A DNA stretch of 64,000 nt from Lithodes maja. Lineage: Eukaryota; Arthropoda; Malacostraca; Decapoda; Lithodidae. Position numbers and translations under genes: made by a program. A model generated the notes under the pieces. That model worked only from the letters and a program-made list of their open reading frames with translations. It had not been told where the DNA came from and did not search any database. Location: contig JBAKBP010007406.1 in assembly GCA_037953745.1 (NCBI GenBank), positions 1-64,000 on the forward strand, in the 5' to 3' direction. Positions 12,255 to 24,100 of the stretch are shown here, piece by piece (the stretch's first letter is position 1; each line of letters opens with the position of its first letter).

Positions 12255-12788
12255 CTATATTCCAACTTACTTCCTCTCGGGCATAGGCTGAGAGCCTTAA
12301 CATTCACCGCTTTACAATGAACAGTGAAGCCCGTGAGGTCTTGTTCCAGTCTAGGGAGTGAGACATGTGAAGCACGTAGAGTACAACGAGCACCTGCCAT
12401 CTTGCCTTCACATGAGGCACGGTGCTCACTCATGGCCCGAAACGACCCCATCTCTGAAGCCATCTCGTTCCCGTGCTTCACTGTCTCACCCTCTACACTC
12501 GGACTCTCACACTTACACACACACAACGCCACCTGTTGAGCAGATAACTCACCAGGCATTGCACCCCTATAGCATATTTTGAATATGGGAATATTCATAC
12601 AGTGCTATTTAATCAGGGAACAATGAGGGTATTTTATTGACGTTTCGGTGGGCTTTGTGGTAATGCACTGATACTAGGTACAGCACAAATTCCATCCCAA
12701 TAATATCTTCCCATTGATACATCGGGATTTGAACCCGGGACCTTTGGATTACCAGGCCAGTGGCAAGACCACTCAACCACACCTCCCC
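12227..12788 (-). mobile_element. tRNA-derived SINE (SINE1, copy a) inside BEL gag
   Basis: On the minus strand the element starts GGGGAGGTGTGG, carries an A-box-like TGGTTGAGTGGTC and a B-box GGTTCAAATCC, followed by about 430 bases of unrelated body and a 28-base A-tail (T-run 12,227-12,254). It matches 41,697-42,186 over its whole length. It interrupts the gag frame after LDKVRSS and leaves pol open, adding about 125 spurious residues in frame to pol. Confidence 0.9.
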
Positions 12789-13599
12789 TTGATGATCTTA
12801 CCTTATCAAGTATTGCCATAGGAAGCTTCTGCCGCAAGATAATGACTATCATTTCCTGCGTGGTAAGCCCTAGGGTGTCTAGCGATCGAGTATGGCACTC
12901 CATATTTGCCCTGAAGTTTGTCAACTCATCAACCTTATACTGTGGTTCTGCGAGCCCCAACAAGGCAACGACATGGGCCATCTTCAACTGCTCTCTATCC
13001 CCGTATGTGGACTCTAATAAGTGTACCGCTTCAAGATAACTACCACCCACCACTGCAAAACCCTCTATTAATTGTAAGGCCTCTCCTTCCATTTGTCCCT
13101 TCAGATAGTAAAACTTGCGGACATTATCCAAAGAGGATTCATGAACCGCAGATCGAAACACGTCCCAGAAGGCTAACCACTCGGTTAACTTGCCCCCAAA
13201 TGTAGGAAGATTGAGCTTTGGGAGGTGTACAGTCTGTTTAGGGTCAGCCCTTCTATGGGCCTCATTATCGCCTCCCTTCTTACTTGTGACAGCACGCTGT
13301 AATAGGCGCTTCGCCCTAAAGACAGGTTCGTCATAGAGGGCGCGATTATCACACTCTGTAATTATCTCGTCCTCCTCTATCATGTCAGCCACAATCACCT
13401 CACTCAGAGCCGTAATACGACCGTGGGTTGCCTGGACGTTATCTAATCTGGCCTCCAATTCCTCTAGATCATCAGTAGTGGTGAAAGTGTTTAAGTCCAC
13501 TATTAGCCTATTTAATACTCCCCGAAGTCCCGCCCTTTGATTTTTAGGGGCTTTGATCAGCACCCCACTAGACGGTGTCTCTTTATCGTTTTTATCCAT
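12789..13599 (-). pseudogene. BEL/Pao gag, N-terminal part, cut by a SINE
   Basis: The frame starts at MDKNDKETPSSG (ATG at 13,597-13,599) and shows the BEL gag landmarks: a predicted helical N-terminus, then LPKLNLPTFGGKLTEWLAFW (about 13,220-13,160), a segment with FYYLKGQMEGEALQLIEG, and LLGLAEPQYKVDELTNF. It ends at ILDKVRSS, where SINE1a begins, and its C-terminal knuckles lie beyond the SINE at about 12,050-11,850. An in-frame upstream extension to 13,650 has no independent support. Gag packages element RNA in the cytoplasm; this copy cannot make the full protein. Confidence 0.85.
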
Positions 13600-13991
13600 T
13601 TTGCTTGCGAGCCTATAGGCTATGTATCTAAATGTTACGTTACAAAACAACGGCCAAATAATAGTCTAATTAAGAGACGCCAACCGGCGGACTTCTATGT
13701 TATGGAGAAAAAATAGTACACTAAATAGCAATACCTATTAATGGAGCATATTGAACAAGAAAAAATGTTAGGTCAGGTCATAATAGTCACAGGAAGTCCG
13801 AAACGGAAAAGAAAATTACTGGGGAAAGATGATGGGTGGGATGCAGGACTTAGGCAGGCACAACGATGTGACCCTGCATTCCGGCTCTAACCATCGCTTG
13901 GCTAGCCTTGCCAGTTTATCATAGAGTTGTTCCTGCATCCTGTTATATGTCCCCTTGTTCATTGCCTTAAAATCCCTTACTGGTAGCTAAT

Positions 13992-14009
13992 TCCCGGGTC
14001 TGGGCACCA
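13992..14009 (-). promoter_or_regulatory. Primer-binding site of the BEL/Pao element
   Basis: On the minus strand TGGTGCCCAGACCCGGGA follows the 5' LTR after a one-base spacer. It begins with TGG, the complement of a tRNA CCA end. I cannot name the tRNA with certainty. Confidence 0.75.
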
Positions 14010-14010
14010 A

Positions 14011-14799
14011 TGTGGTAAACTATCAATGGAAGTTAAATATTACTAAGCTATAATGAATCAAATAAAATCAATCTAAATGAAAACTACTCTATATCTAAAT
14101 TGAATTCAATCTGAAACAAGCTAATTTATATCCAAAGGTCTCACATAACAAATGTATATTAGGGTAAGGTTATAAGGGTTAATATTAGCCAGGAATTAAC
14201 TCACCAATAGTTCCACGTGGCAATGAGGCAAGGGAGAACGTTTTACCCAATATGGTGGTGGACAATGGGGAACGAGACTTCGGTCCCAAGACACGAGTCA
14301 AGTTAAAGAAAGAATAAATGATTACATGGGAATGGACATGAATAATATGCTTATCTATCAGTCAGTCATGATGTCGATGAGAGCGTCGTGATGGTGTAGC
14401 TGAGTGTATTGCTGTATGTGTATTGTGATTACAGGCACAAAAGCACGATCAACTGAGGGCGGAAAATTAGATGTTAACTGGTTGGTGTTCGTGAAGGCTC
14501 TGGCGTACCTCTAAAGCACACCTTGCTGCCTTGGCAAACCGCCAAGAGCCCAAATTATCGTACCGCATTTAGGTTGCTCTATACGATAAATTATATTAAT
14601 ATATACGATAAATTCATATATACTACATAAGACCATGGCAATATTGCTTAATAGCATATTAGGCTTTTTATAACTTAACTTATTTACAATCTTATAATAT
14701 ACGATCTACTCGTCCTACGTCGTGCTGTAGGAGAGATCGTGACGTCACAGAGACATAAGAGATCACAAAAGAGTCATATTCTATCGTATTTATACGATA
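14011..14799 (-). repeat. 5' LTR of the BEL/Pao element
   Basis: Direct repeat of 6916-7705. The inner edge is TGTGGTAAAC, canonical TG. The outer edge reads CGATA where the other LTR has CGACA. Being minus-strand, its promoter would drive transcription leftward. Confidence 0.95.
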
Positions 14800-15578
14800 T
14801 TGACGATATGCAACACAATCTAGATAAATTGTCATGTTGGGCCCAAATTTGGCAAATGAGTTTCAATGCGGATAAATGTATAGTACTACATATCGTATAC
14901 CTAAATGAGAAAGCAAACTATTCGATGAATGGCACTCAGCTTAAGAATGTAAACAGAGAAACCGATCTGGGAGTAACAATATCGAGTAACCTAAAACCGA
15001 GTCAACAATGTTCAGAAGTTGTTAAGAAGGCAAACAAAATAATTGGCTTTATAGGCAGGTCATTTGAGCATAAATCCAAAGAAGTTATCCTAACCCTTTA
15101 CAATTCCTTAGTCCGCCCTCTTCTGGAATACTGCGTTCAATCCTGGTGCCCTTATTACCAAAAAGATATAAACAAGCTAGAACGAGTTCAACGTAGAGTT
15201 ACCAAAATTATACCTAGCCTAAAGAACAAACCATACGAAGAGCGTCTTAGAGAATTAAATCTATTTCCTTTAACCCAGCGCAGATTAAGAGGTGACTTAA
15301 TTCAAGTTTTCAAAATCATCAAAGGCATCGACAATATGAACTGTAGTAAGTACTTCACTATCGACCAATCTAATTACACGCGGGGAAACGGTTGCAAAAT
15401 TATTGGTAAATCTTTTAACTCACACGAATCTAAGAATTTCTTCTTCAATCGAGTTGTCAACTTGTGGAATGGGCTTCCCCGAAACGTTATAGACTGCATC
15501 ACCGTTGATTCATTTAAACTCCGCCTAGACAAATATCTCGCATCAAACCCGCGACTGACTGCGTTTGTAAATGAATAA
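14800..15578 (+). pseudogene. CR1-like LINE reverse transcriptase, copy 2, 3' half
   Basis: Continues the protein interrupted at 6915: DDMQHNLDKLSCWAQIWQ, then LGVTISSNLKPSQQC, the thumb motif LVRPLLEYCVQSWCPYYQKD, LERVQRRVTKIIPSLK, and the CR1 tail WNGLPRNVIDCITVDSFKLRLDKYL, ending with a TAA at 15,576-15,578. These are the standard last motifs of CR1 ORF2. The frame is open throughout this half. An in-frame start upstream lies in the LTR and is artefactual. Confidence 0.9.
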
Positions 15579-15796
15579 CTTTATTTTATCCCCCCCTCAG
15601 TTACTAACCCCTCTGCCTCCTACTAACTTCCTAATCCTGCCACGGACATTAGTTCTAGGGCAGTAATTCCCTTTCCAATGTTCCCTTACCCACTCTAAAC
15701 CACTGTTTGGACACTTGATCCTCAGTGTTTTGGAGGACAAGCAACCTAGAAGGGTCACTATATATGTTGTTGCTTGATTTCCTTTGTACTCCTTTG
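15579..15796 (+). other. CR1 copy 2 3' UTR
   Basis: About 215 bases after the CR1 stop, pyrimidine-rich, ending with two copies of TCCTTTGTAC, which resembles the short terminal repeats of CR1 elements. RLE copy B begins immediately after, across (TAC)6. Confidence 0.6.
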
Positions 15797-15814
15797 TACT
15801 ACTACTACTACTAC
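15797..15814. repeat. (TAC)6 at the 3' end of RLE copy B
   Basis: TAC run (GTA on the minus strand) followed by the T-run 15,815-15,834, which is the A-tail of copy B. Confidence 0.95.
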
Positions 15815-18674
15815 TTTTTTTTTTTTTTTTTTTTATTACCACTCAGCCTGTGCATCCCCTCTTTGGACCCTAGACCAGGTCAGAACAGTCATCAGAGCGC
15901 CCGACTTGGTTGTCATTCAGCTACTTCCTATTCCGGGGTCAGCACTCAGACTAATCATCGTGGATTACTACTAGTACATTGATTTTTATTTAATATTTTT
16001 CATACATTTCATGTTACTACTACTACCATCACCACTTCTACTACCATCACCACTTCCACCACCACCACCACCACTACCTTAAATTTAATATTGTATACAT
16101 ATTTTATTTCACAAGCATCAGAGACTACTATTCTACACCATGCAACTTCAATCCAGTCTCCTTCCTATGCGACCCTCTGCCACTGCTGCCTCGTAGTCTA
16201 CTTCTGCCACCGTCACTGGTTGTGGTGCAGACCTTCTTGTTCCCCGCAGGCAAAGTAGTGCAGATCTGAGCAATGAGAAAGATAGACGGCACCTCATCCA
16301 GGCTACGACGTGGCTCCTAGGCTGTTGCTTCTTCTCTGCGATGATCTCTGCTAGCCTTGAATAGAAGCACTGGGCCCTGGGTCCCATCCCTCCTGATGTG
16401 GTGAAGACTAGTGGGGTAAAGCTGCCATGTTCGACGTGTAAGATCCTTTCTCCATATGTCCTGACCTTCTCTCGTTCGTTCCTCTTGTGTGCAGCCTCCA
16501 GAGACAGCTGGCTGTAGCTGTGGGCCATTGGGTCAAATACTCTTAGGTCAAAGAACGCTCGCTGTGCATTTGTCCAAAAGCCTCTTGCACTAACGTCCAA
16601 TCTTGCTTCAATGGATGTGTTGGCTGTCCTGTGCTGCATGATCTCTCCATCCAAGGGAATGAGTTATGGTTCGCTCACCACATCTCTACACACCTCCCTG
16701 AGCATGTTCGCTGTTACATCTCTTACTTCATCGTGCCTGATGCTGATGAATCCTCCTTTCTTACATATCATGGTGTGGTCTGTATCGTTGATGGTTCCAC
16801 AAACGCATCGATCGGGCAGTCCTTCAATCGGCCAATCATACCTCAGTGCAATAGCATCATTAAATTCTTGTTTGTTGAGATTGAAGCTTTTTGCCTTGAT
16901 TGGTAGTGTTGTCAGCCAATTTGAAGCGCCCGTTTCTTGTGATATTTGTAGTTTTCTTGTTTGTCTCGGTTGAAGTTGTCCCATCAATTGTGCCAGGTCA
17001 TTTTTCTGTGAGTTTTGCCTTTCTGCCGTGATGGTCTTTCTGATGTTGTAGATGTCTGCCTGGTCTACTTCACCATCAGAATCTTGTGCTACGATACGGT
17101 CAGTGAGAGATCCTGTTATCTTTACCGAGTTCTGGTATTCCGTTATCGCCCTCTTCACTGGGTTGATGATTCCCATCCCCCCCAACCTAGGAGGCAGTGC
17201 GAGCAGCTCCCTCTCTGTAGTATTCGGGGTGTGCAACTTTATCCACGCTGGGATGAGTTTGTTTCTGATGGCATCTTCCAGCGGTTGAAGTAATGCGCTC
17301 ACATTTGGAACGGTTCTAATCAAGTAGGTCCAGCGATGTTTGACCCCATATGTGAATGCCGAATACGCGGCCTGTGGTCCGTCTTTTCAATATTGGCCAG
17401 TTTCTCAATTTCTTTTACCCATTCTCTGACCTTCTCCTCTATGTATTTGTTCTTGAACTCTTCCGTGACGATCACCGCCCCAAGGTGACGCTGTCCGTCC
17501 TTTGTTACTACCACTTCACTACCGCTGAAAGCTTCTACCGCCCTTTCATAATGTTCTGTTTTTACTATTAGTATTGACTTTCTGGCATTTGGATGATACC
17601 CTATTTCTGGTCCTACCTTTGATATTTGCTCCCACCAGTGCTTGAGATTGTTGACTTTTCCTGCTCCAGTGAGATCGTCTGCATAGGCCACCTGCTTGAC
17701 TTGCGTCGCCTCATGGCTTGTTAAAGTTAGCAACACTGAGAGACCTAAGGCATACATTGCCATTGCTACTGGGTCACCTTGTGTGGTTCCTTCCATTGAT
17801 TTCAGAGGTGATCTCCTTCGTTTGTTCTGGTTGTTTACTATGAAGAGGTCCGCAGGCTTTTTATAGGTGTTCTCTACATAGGTAGCAAAGCTGGGGCATT
17901 TTACTTTGATGTTATGTATTGCCGTCTTTCTGTTGATGGTGTTAAAGGCGTTTGTTGCATCCACTAGCAGCACAGCTTCACAGTCCACTTCCTCATATAT
18001 TTTTCTTATGGCATGAATTGCTGCCTCTCCCCCTGCTTGGTGGCCGGCACACACTTGGAGATTACCGGCCGCTGACCGCACATCGTCTTTCACCACTTCC
18101 ATTATGCATTTTCCGATGATTCTTCTCAGCACTTCACCCACTCCTACTTGTCTGCATCCTGGATTCTTGTCTAAAGGTATTAGGCGACAAGCTGTGGAAG
18201 CCTCCAAATGTTGACAATTTTGGGTGGTCATCTTTCTTGCAAGAGCTGCCAGAGCCCTACATAAGTCTGTTGCTGCTAGTCCGAAGATTGCTCTACTCAG
18301 GATTGTCCTCCAGCCGTTTGCATCCAGCCCTGATGGGCCAGCACTGCCTTGTGTCCCTAGAGCCTTTTTTCAAATCATTTCGCCTGTGATTCGTTCGTAT
18401 ATGACGGTGTTCGGTGGTATATAATCACCCTCTAGCCTATGACTCTCGTGGACACTAGGTTGTGGATGTTTCTCTTTCAACATTTGGATGGTTTCTCTTG
18501 TGGTAGGCAGCAACCCACAAGCTGCCTCCTTTGTCAGGGACCTTATTGCAGGTGCCACTTTTCCTTGCCTCATCTGGTCGCCGAATCTCCTGGCCTCGTC
18601 TTCATTGTTTTCCATTTTTTGCCGCTGCCTGCCTAGTCTCCTTGTAATGCTCTGGCTTCATTGAGTAAGTTATC
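15815..18674 (-). mobile_element. RLE-type non-LTR retrotransposon, copy B
   Basis: Minus-strand copy covering part of the N-terminal region, RT and RLE, plus a 3' UTR ending GGCTGAGTGGT and an A-tail. It is bounded on both sides by TAC repeats (15,797-15,814 and 18,675-18,710). It is 5'-truncated relative to copy C, starting near the segment RRFGDQMRQGKVAPAI. The sequence is close to copies A and D and less close to C. Confidence 0.9.
16148..18615 (-). pseudogene. RT plus restriction-like endonuclease polyprotein, RLE copy B
   Basis: From the 5' side: MRQGKVAPAIRSLTKEA (about 18,570), a TGA at the RT boundary (about 18,370), GLDANGWRTIL, LEASTACRLIPLDKNPG, GVGEVLRRIIGK, the first Asp block LLVDATNAFNTINRK, TTQGDPVAMAMY, AYADDLTGAG (about 17,690-17,660), HLGAVIVTEEF, then after a one-base loss near 17,375 RTVPNVSALLQPLED, the CxC-H-C knuckle, RHDEVRD, a TAA near 16,663, ARLDVS and FDLRVFD. 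RT copies the element RNA and RLE nicks the target. Three lesions make it inactive. Confidence 0.85.
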
Positions 18675-18710
18675 TACTACTACTACTACCACTACTACTA
18701 CTACTACTAC
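18675..18710. repeat. (TAC)n at the 5' end of RLE copy B
   Basis: Twelve triplets, TAC with one CAC, directly at the 5' boundary of copy B. GTA is on the element's sense strand. Confidence 0.95.
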
Positions 18711-18997
18711 AAAAATAATATATCCAATATCCCCTTCAATATACACATACATTATCATGATAATTTTGTAAACTAAGTAAACGTTCATATGTTAAAGGGT
18801 TTGAAACAAACCAAAGACTACCTAGATATGGTTCTTAATATTCCAATAACATTTAGGTTGTCGGCCTTGGTAAATAATGCTGATGTTATTATCCTAATTC
18901 TGAATTCCGCTTATGTCCATACGGTACCTTTCGACTTTTATGTTCAAGTCATTTAGCACATGTCTCAATTTTTGTTCTACAGTATGTAGAACAACAA

Positions 18998-19379
18998 AAG
19001 GGTAAAGACCACAAAATTAGACATGGAAAAAAGGAAAGTAACACTGTAATTGAAAATCGAATTACAAGCTAAATTCCCATCCAATTTTATCGGTGTAGGG
19101 TGTGTAGATGTGTAGAGCAGCGTAAGAGGGGAAAAGCTGGAGGTGTCAGCCGACACCCCGTACTTGACCGCTGCCATAAACACAACGGTCACCACCCACC
19201 TAACCCCTCATCCCACCTCCTCACGCTTCACCCCTCTCCCCTCCCCACCCCCCACATCCACCATCTTCCTTCCACTTATAATCCACATAGCCAGGATATC
19301 CACACGTCCAGAGGTGCTACATACAAGATGGAATAGGAGTCATCAAGAGAAAAAGGACTGAACAGTAAGGAAGGCAAAG
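18998..19379 (-). repeat. Right arm of the 385-bp inverted repeat (partner 4340-4728)
   Basis: Reverse complement of the left arm, roughly 90% by eye. It encloses with its partner a 14-kb block of RLE copies A and B and the CR1/BEL nest. Apparent open frames inside it are low-complexity Pro/Thr/His reads and are not genes. Confidence 0.8.
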
Positions 19380-20359
19380 GTATAGTGAAACAGGACAATC
19401 AATATTGGGCTAGAATCAAGCAACCTATAAAATAATCTATACTTGGGGCGATATTGCTGAACATCTGAAGAATATATTAACTACTTATTGTGTGTGCTCT
19501 ATATCTCCCTTACCCCTTACCCTACACTCTCCTACAGTCCTCCTTATCCCTTACCCATATCCCTACCCCCTCCTACAGTCCTGCCCTATACCACCCCTGC
19601 TACACAAACCCCAGTGACCAATTTACAGCCATATGACCTCTCTCTCTCTCATCTCTATTGATCGATTAATCACTTTCAACATCATTGAATACTACTATAA
19701 CTAGTCCCCCCTCCCCGCCCCCCTCTCTCTCTCTCTCCCTCTGTCTTTACTTTACTGCCCCATTCCACCAATATAAACTGTCCCTATCTAGTAGTATTAA
19801 GGCCGGACCACCTAGTTGGGACCGCAAGGTCTGTGTGGTCTTGTAACTTGGAAGTGCACAAGGTGAGTGTGGCGATTATATAGGACGACCAATTCGACCC
19901 TTATGTTATGGATAGGTCTATAAGCTTCGCTCAAAGCATTTCCAACCCTATGGAAAACCTGCTCTAAGGATTACTTTCCCTATTACACACACACACACAC
20001 TCTCTCTCTCTCTCTCTTTCTATCTTTCACACTCACTCACTCTCACTCTCTCACTCACGCTTTTTCTCTCTATCTTGTTGTCCTGTTTAATCGCTTACTT
20101 AGTTTGTGTATGTCACGTAGTAACACCAAATTATACAGACACAACACAACAATCTTACACAGACATCCCACATTCCCAGGGGGAATATCAAATATGACAA
20201 ACAATAATATTATACTAATAGGGAATAAACACTAGTACAACAATATTATGTAGACACACATACCGAAAAATATTTTGTTTTTGCTACACAGATTACGTAC
20301 GGACGATAAGGTAAATTTATAATTATTTAAGTAATACATATAACATAGTGATTGTTTAA
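19380..20359. other. Non-coding stretch with simple repeats
   Basis: Pyrimidine-rich DNA with CT and CA runs (about 19,640-19,745 and 19,985-20,060), otherwise without recognisable elements or coding sequence. Confidence 0.7.
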
Positions 20360-20823
20360 CACTCAACGGTAACTTCTACTACCTGCCAAGCGGGTGGTTT
20401 TACCCTAAATGAGCTTATTTCACTGCTCTTTTTCATGCATAAACAAGAGCCAGAGAGCAATACAATTATGTATTCCTGAAAGGGCGATAATTGCACTTTC
20501 CAATGACACCAGAACCATCCTTCTACGACCACGCGTTCTCTTGCAACGATCGTGCAACCGAAGGGCAAAATCGCTAAAATACGGTAATTTCCTTACATAA
20601 TTCCCTGTGTAGCGAGTTAATGAGTGTGGATGTGTGTGGAGGGGACGTCAGTTGCCGCGCGGGACCCGTGCCGAATGGTCAGAGCTGACCTATGCTCCTC
20701 CCACCGCTCGTCTCTCTCTCAGAGCCGATAATGTGCTCAAAATTGCATGCTACTATAGCCGGTCCCCGCCACATAGTCCTTGGTTCTCTTGTCCGACTAT
20801 AGCCGGGCGCCGCTCTTTAAGGG
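20360..20823 (-). mobile_element. TTAA-flanked MITE, older copy (same family as 63,130-63,608)
   Basis: On the minus strand it begins CCCTTAAAGAGCGGCGC next to TTAA (20,824-20,827), and the other side has TTAA at 20,356-20,359. Its interior shares GTTGCACGATCGTTGCAAGA and neighbouring blocks with 63,130-63,608. The left terminus has decayed and no longer begins CCC. No protein is encoded. Ends and TSD fit piggyBac-type or another TTAA-specific superfamily. Confidence 0.75.
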
Positions 20824-21167
20824 TTAAGATGTGCATAGAAATAAAACAAAAATAAAATAAAAAGTGTAGGCTATAAAACCAAAACTAACGGATGATCTAA
20901 ATCGACTAGATAAATATTTACTTTGTAAATAGATAATAGGAGATATTAGCTCCTCCATCCATGGTTAACCCAGGTTTATTTTGATGATTTTCTGATTTTT
21001 GGGCACGAATGCGTCTTCTTAGTTACAAGAATTAGGCACTGCTTAATAGTTTCCTAGAATATTAATTAGGGTCTGTGAACCTGCCTACAGTTATCCTAGG
21101 CCTACTCTTTAAGGACTTAGTAGGGGAACGGAAAGAAATGTGTATATATTAATGGTATAAGGATAAG
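20824..21167. other. AT-rich leader in front of RLE copy C
   Basis: No gene seen. It probably includes the 5' UTR of copy C, but I find no GTA run marking a 5' boundary here, unlike the other three copies. Confidence 0.5.
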
Positions 21168-24100
21168 ATGGAGCACGAGGAAGGCTCAGACGAGGCTCTA
21201 TCACAAAGGTCAAAAAATAACAAAAAATGCTGCATATGTACCAAACATGAACACAATTGTACTTGATGCAAATGTGTGCAGAGTGGACAAAGATGCATAG
21301 ACTGTAATAAGGGTGCCAAATATTGTAACCCTTTAGGTAGAGCAGGAACGAGTGGAGAGACGGCAGCAAATTCCCAGAGTGAGCGACGGGACGCAGCTGA
21401 GAGAGGCCGTCATGGTGGCAGGGAATCCGAAAGAATACGGGGAGAAGCAAGGGACTCAAGGGTCCCAAGAGAGATAGAAGAACCCCAAGAAGCGGAAAGT
21501 AATGGGGAGCCCGCAAGAGACCCAAGGGAGGGAGATGACAACCGAGCTGCAAGAGAGGATGACAGGCCTCCAACGGGGCCAAATGAAACAGATGGAAACA
21601 ATGATGACATGCCAGACAATGAAGAGCCTTGGGATACCCAAATGGTGGCCGAACCACAAAGGGAGAGGGCCCCAGGTAGACCCGCAGAAGAAGCAGGGAG
21701 AGGTGGAAACATACTCTGGAAAGGATTACGGGAAGAGGAAGTTAGAACTTGGACAGATGCAGCTTACTCAGAAATTGTATACTGGTCTGCACACAACTTT
21801 TTCAACCCACCAAAATGTGATGCCACCACCAACCTGCTGAACGATATGACAAAGCTCATTTATAACTATGTCTGTGACACATCTTTAGCCCTGTATGCTC
21901 TCAAGATACTTTTCAGCATTCCACATCACTTCTTGCAAAAAAATCACCGCAAATCTAAATAAGGTGAAAATGTGGCTGCGCTAACAAGAAGAATGAAACT
22001 ATGGAATGATAACAAGATGGATGACTTATTCAGTGAAGCCAGAGCATTACAAGAAAGACAAGGAAGGCAGCGGCAAAAAAGAGAAAACACTGAAGACGAG
22101 GCCAGGAGATTCGGCGACAAGATGAGACAAGGAAAAGTGGCACCTGCAATATGGTCCCTGACAAAGGAGGCAGTTTGTGGGCTGCTGCCTATCACAAGAG
22201 ACACCATCAAAATGTTGGAAACGAAACATCCACAACCTAGTATCCACGAGAGTCAGAAGCTAGAGGGGGCTTATATACCACCGTACACCGTCATATACGA
22301 ACAAATCACAGGCGAAATTATTTGAAAAAAGGCTCTCAGGACACAAGGCAGTGCAGGCCCATCAGGGCTGGATGCAAATGGCTGGAGAACAATCCTGAGC
22401 AGAGCAGTCCTCGAACTTGCAGCAACAGACTTATGTAGGGCTCTGGCAGCTCTTGCAAGAAAGATGGCCTCTCCAAATTGTCAACATTTGGAGGCTTTCA
22501 CAGCTTGTCGCCTAACACCATTAGACAAGAATCCAGGGTGCAGACCAGTGGGAGTGGGCGAAGTGCTGAGAAGAATAATTGGAAAATGCATAATGGATGT
22601 GGTGAAGGACGATGTGCGGTCAGCGGCCAGAAATCTCCAAGTGTGTGCTGGCCACCAAGCAGGGGGAGAGGCAGCAATTCATGCCATAAGAAAAATATAT
22701 GAGCGAGGGGACTGTGAAGCTGTGCTGCTAGTGGATGCAACAACTGCCTTTAACACCATCAACAGAAAGACAGCAATACATAACATCAAAGTAAAATGCC
22801 CCAGCTTTGCCACTTATGTAGAGAACACCCATAAACAGCCTGCCGACCTCTTCATAGTAAACAACCAGAACACACGACATGGATCAGCTCTGAAATCAAT
22901 GGAAGGAACCACACAAGGTGACCCCATAGCAATGGCAATGTATGCATTACGTCTCTCAGTGTTGCTATCCTTAACAAGCCATGAGTTGATGTAAGTCCAT
23001 CAGGTGGCCTATGCAGACGATCTTACTGGAGCGGGAAAAGTCAACGATCTCAAGCACTGGTGGGAGCAAGTATCAAGTGTAGGCTCAGAAATAGGGTATC
23101 GTCCAAATGCCAGCAAGTCAATACTAAGAGTAAAACCAGAACATTATGAAAGTGCTGTAGAAGCTTTCAGCGGTAGTGAAGTGATCGTAACAAAGGACGG
23201 ACAGCGTCACCTTGGGGCGGTGATCGGCACGGAAGAGTTCAAGAACAAATGAATAGAGGAGAAGGTCAGGGAGTGGGTAAAAGAAATTGAAAAACTGGCC
23301 AATATTGCAAAGACGGAACCACAGGCTGCGTATTCGGCATTCACATATGGGGTCAAACATCGCTGGACCTACTTGATGCGAACCGTTCCAAATGTGAGCG
23401 CACTACTTCAACTGCTGGAAGATGCCATCAGAGACAAACTTATCCCAGTGTGGGTAAAGTCGCGCACCCCGAGTGATACAGAGAGGGAGTTGCTCGCACT
23501 GCCTTCTAGGTTGGGAGGGCTAGGAATCATCAACCCCGTGAGGAGGGCGACAACGGAATACCTGAACTCAGTAAAGATAACAGGATCTCTCACTGACCGT
23601 ATCGTAGCACAAGATTCCGACAGTGAAGTGGACCAGGCGGACATCTACAACATCAGAAAGACCTTCACGTCAGAGAGGCAAAACTCACAGAAAAATGACC
23701 TGGCACAATTGATGGGACAACTTTCCCGGAGACTAACAAGAAAAATACAAATAGCACAAGAAACGGGTGCTTCAAATTGGCTGACAACACTACCAATCAA
23801 TGCAAAATGCTTCAATCTCAACAAACAAGAATTTAATGATGCTATTGCACTGAGGTTTGATTGGCCGATTGAAGGACTGCCCGATCGATGCGTTTGTGGA
23901 ACCAACAACGATGCAGACCTCTCCATGATATGTAAGAAAAGGAGGATTCATCAGCATCAGGCACGATGAAGTAAGAGATGTAACGGCGAACGGTGTTGAG
24001 ATGTGGTGCGCGAACCATCACTCATTCCCTTGGATGGAGAGATCTTGCAGCACAGGACGGCCAACACATCCAATGAAGCACGAGTGGACATTAGTGCAAG

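Larger units (their letters stand above)
6916..14799 (-). mobile_element. BEL/Pao LTR retrotransposon, complete, inserted in CR1 copy 2
   Basis: Two direct repeats of about 790 bp (6916-7705 and 14,011-14,799) enclose a minus-strand gag-pol. Next to the inner edge of the right (5') LTR lies a primer-binding site, and next to the left (3') LTR a purine tract. Pol order is protease, RT, RNase H, integrase, and the RT and integrase are of BEL/Pao type. The LTRs differ at only a few positions by eye, so the insertion is recent. The CR1 reading frame continues on both sides. A SINE has since entered gag. Confidence 0.95.

Noticed and set aside
12715..12788. tRNA gene in the BEL element (also 41,703-41,780)
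   Set aside because: It has a tRNA-Ser/Leu-like head, but it continues into a 430-bp shared body with an A-tail: a SINE.
21109..21712. Minus-strand frames opposite RLE copy C
   Set aside because: Shadows of the Arg/Glu-rich linker; the plus-strand frame has the zinc cluster and continues into the RT.
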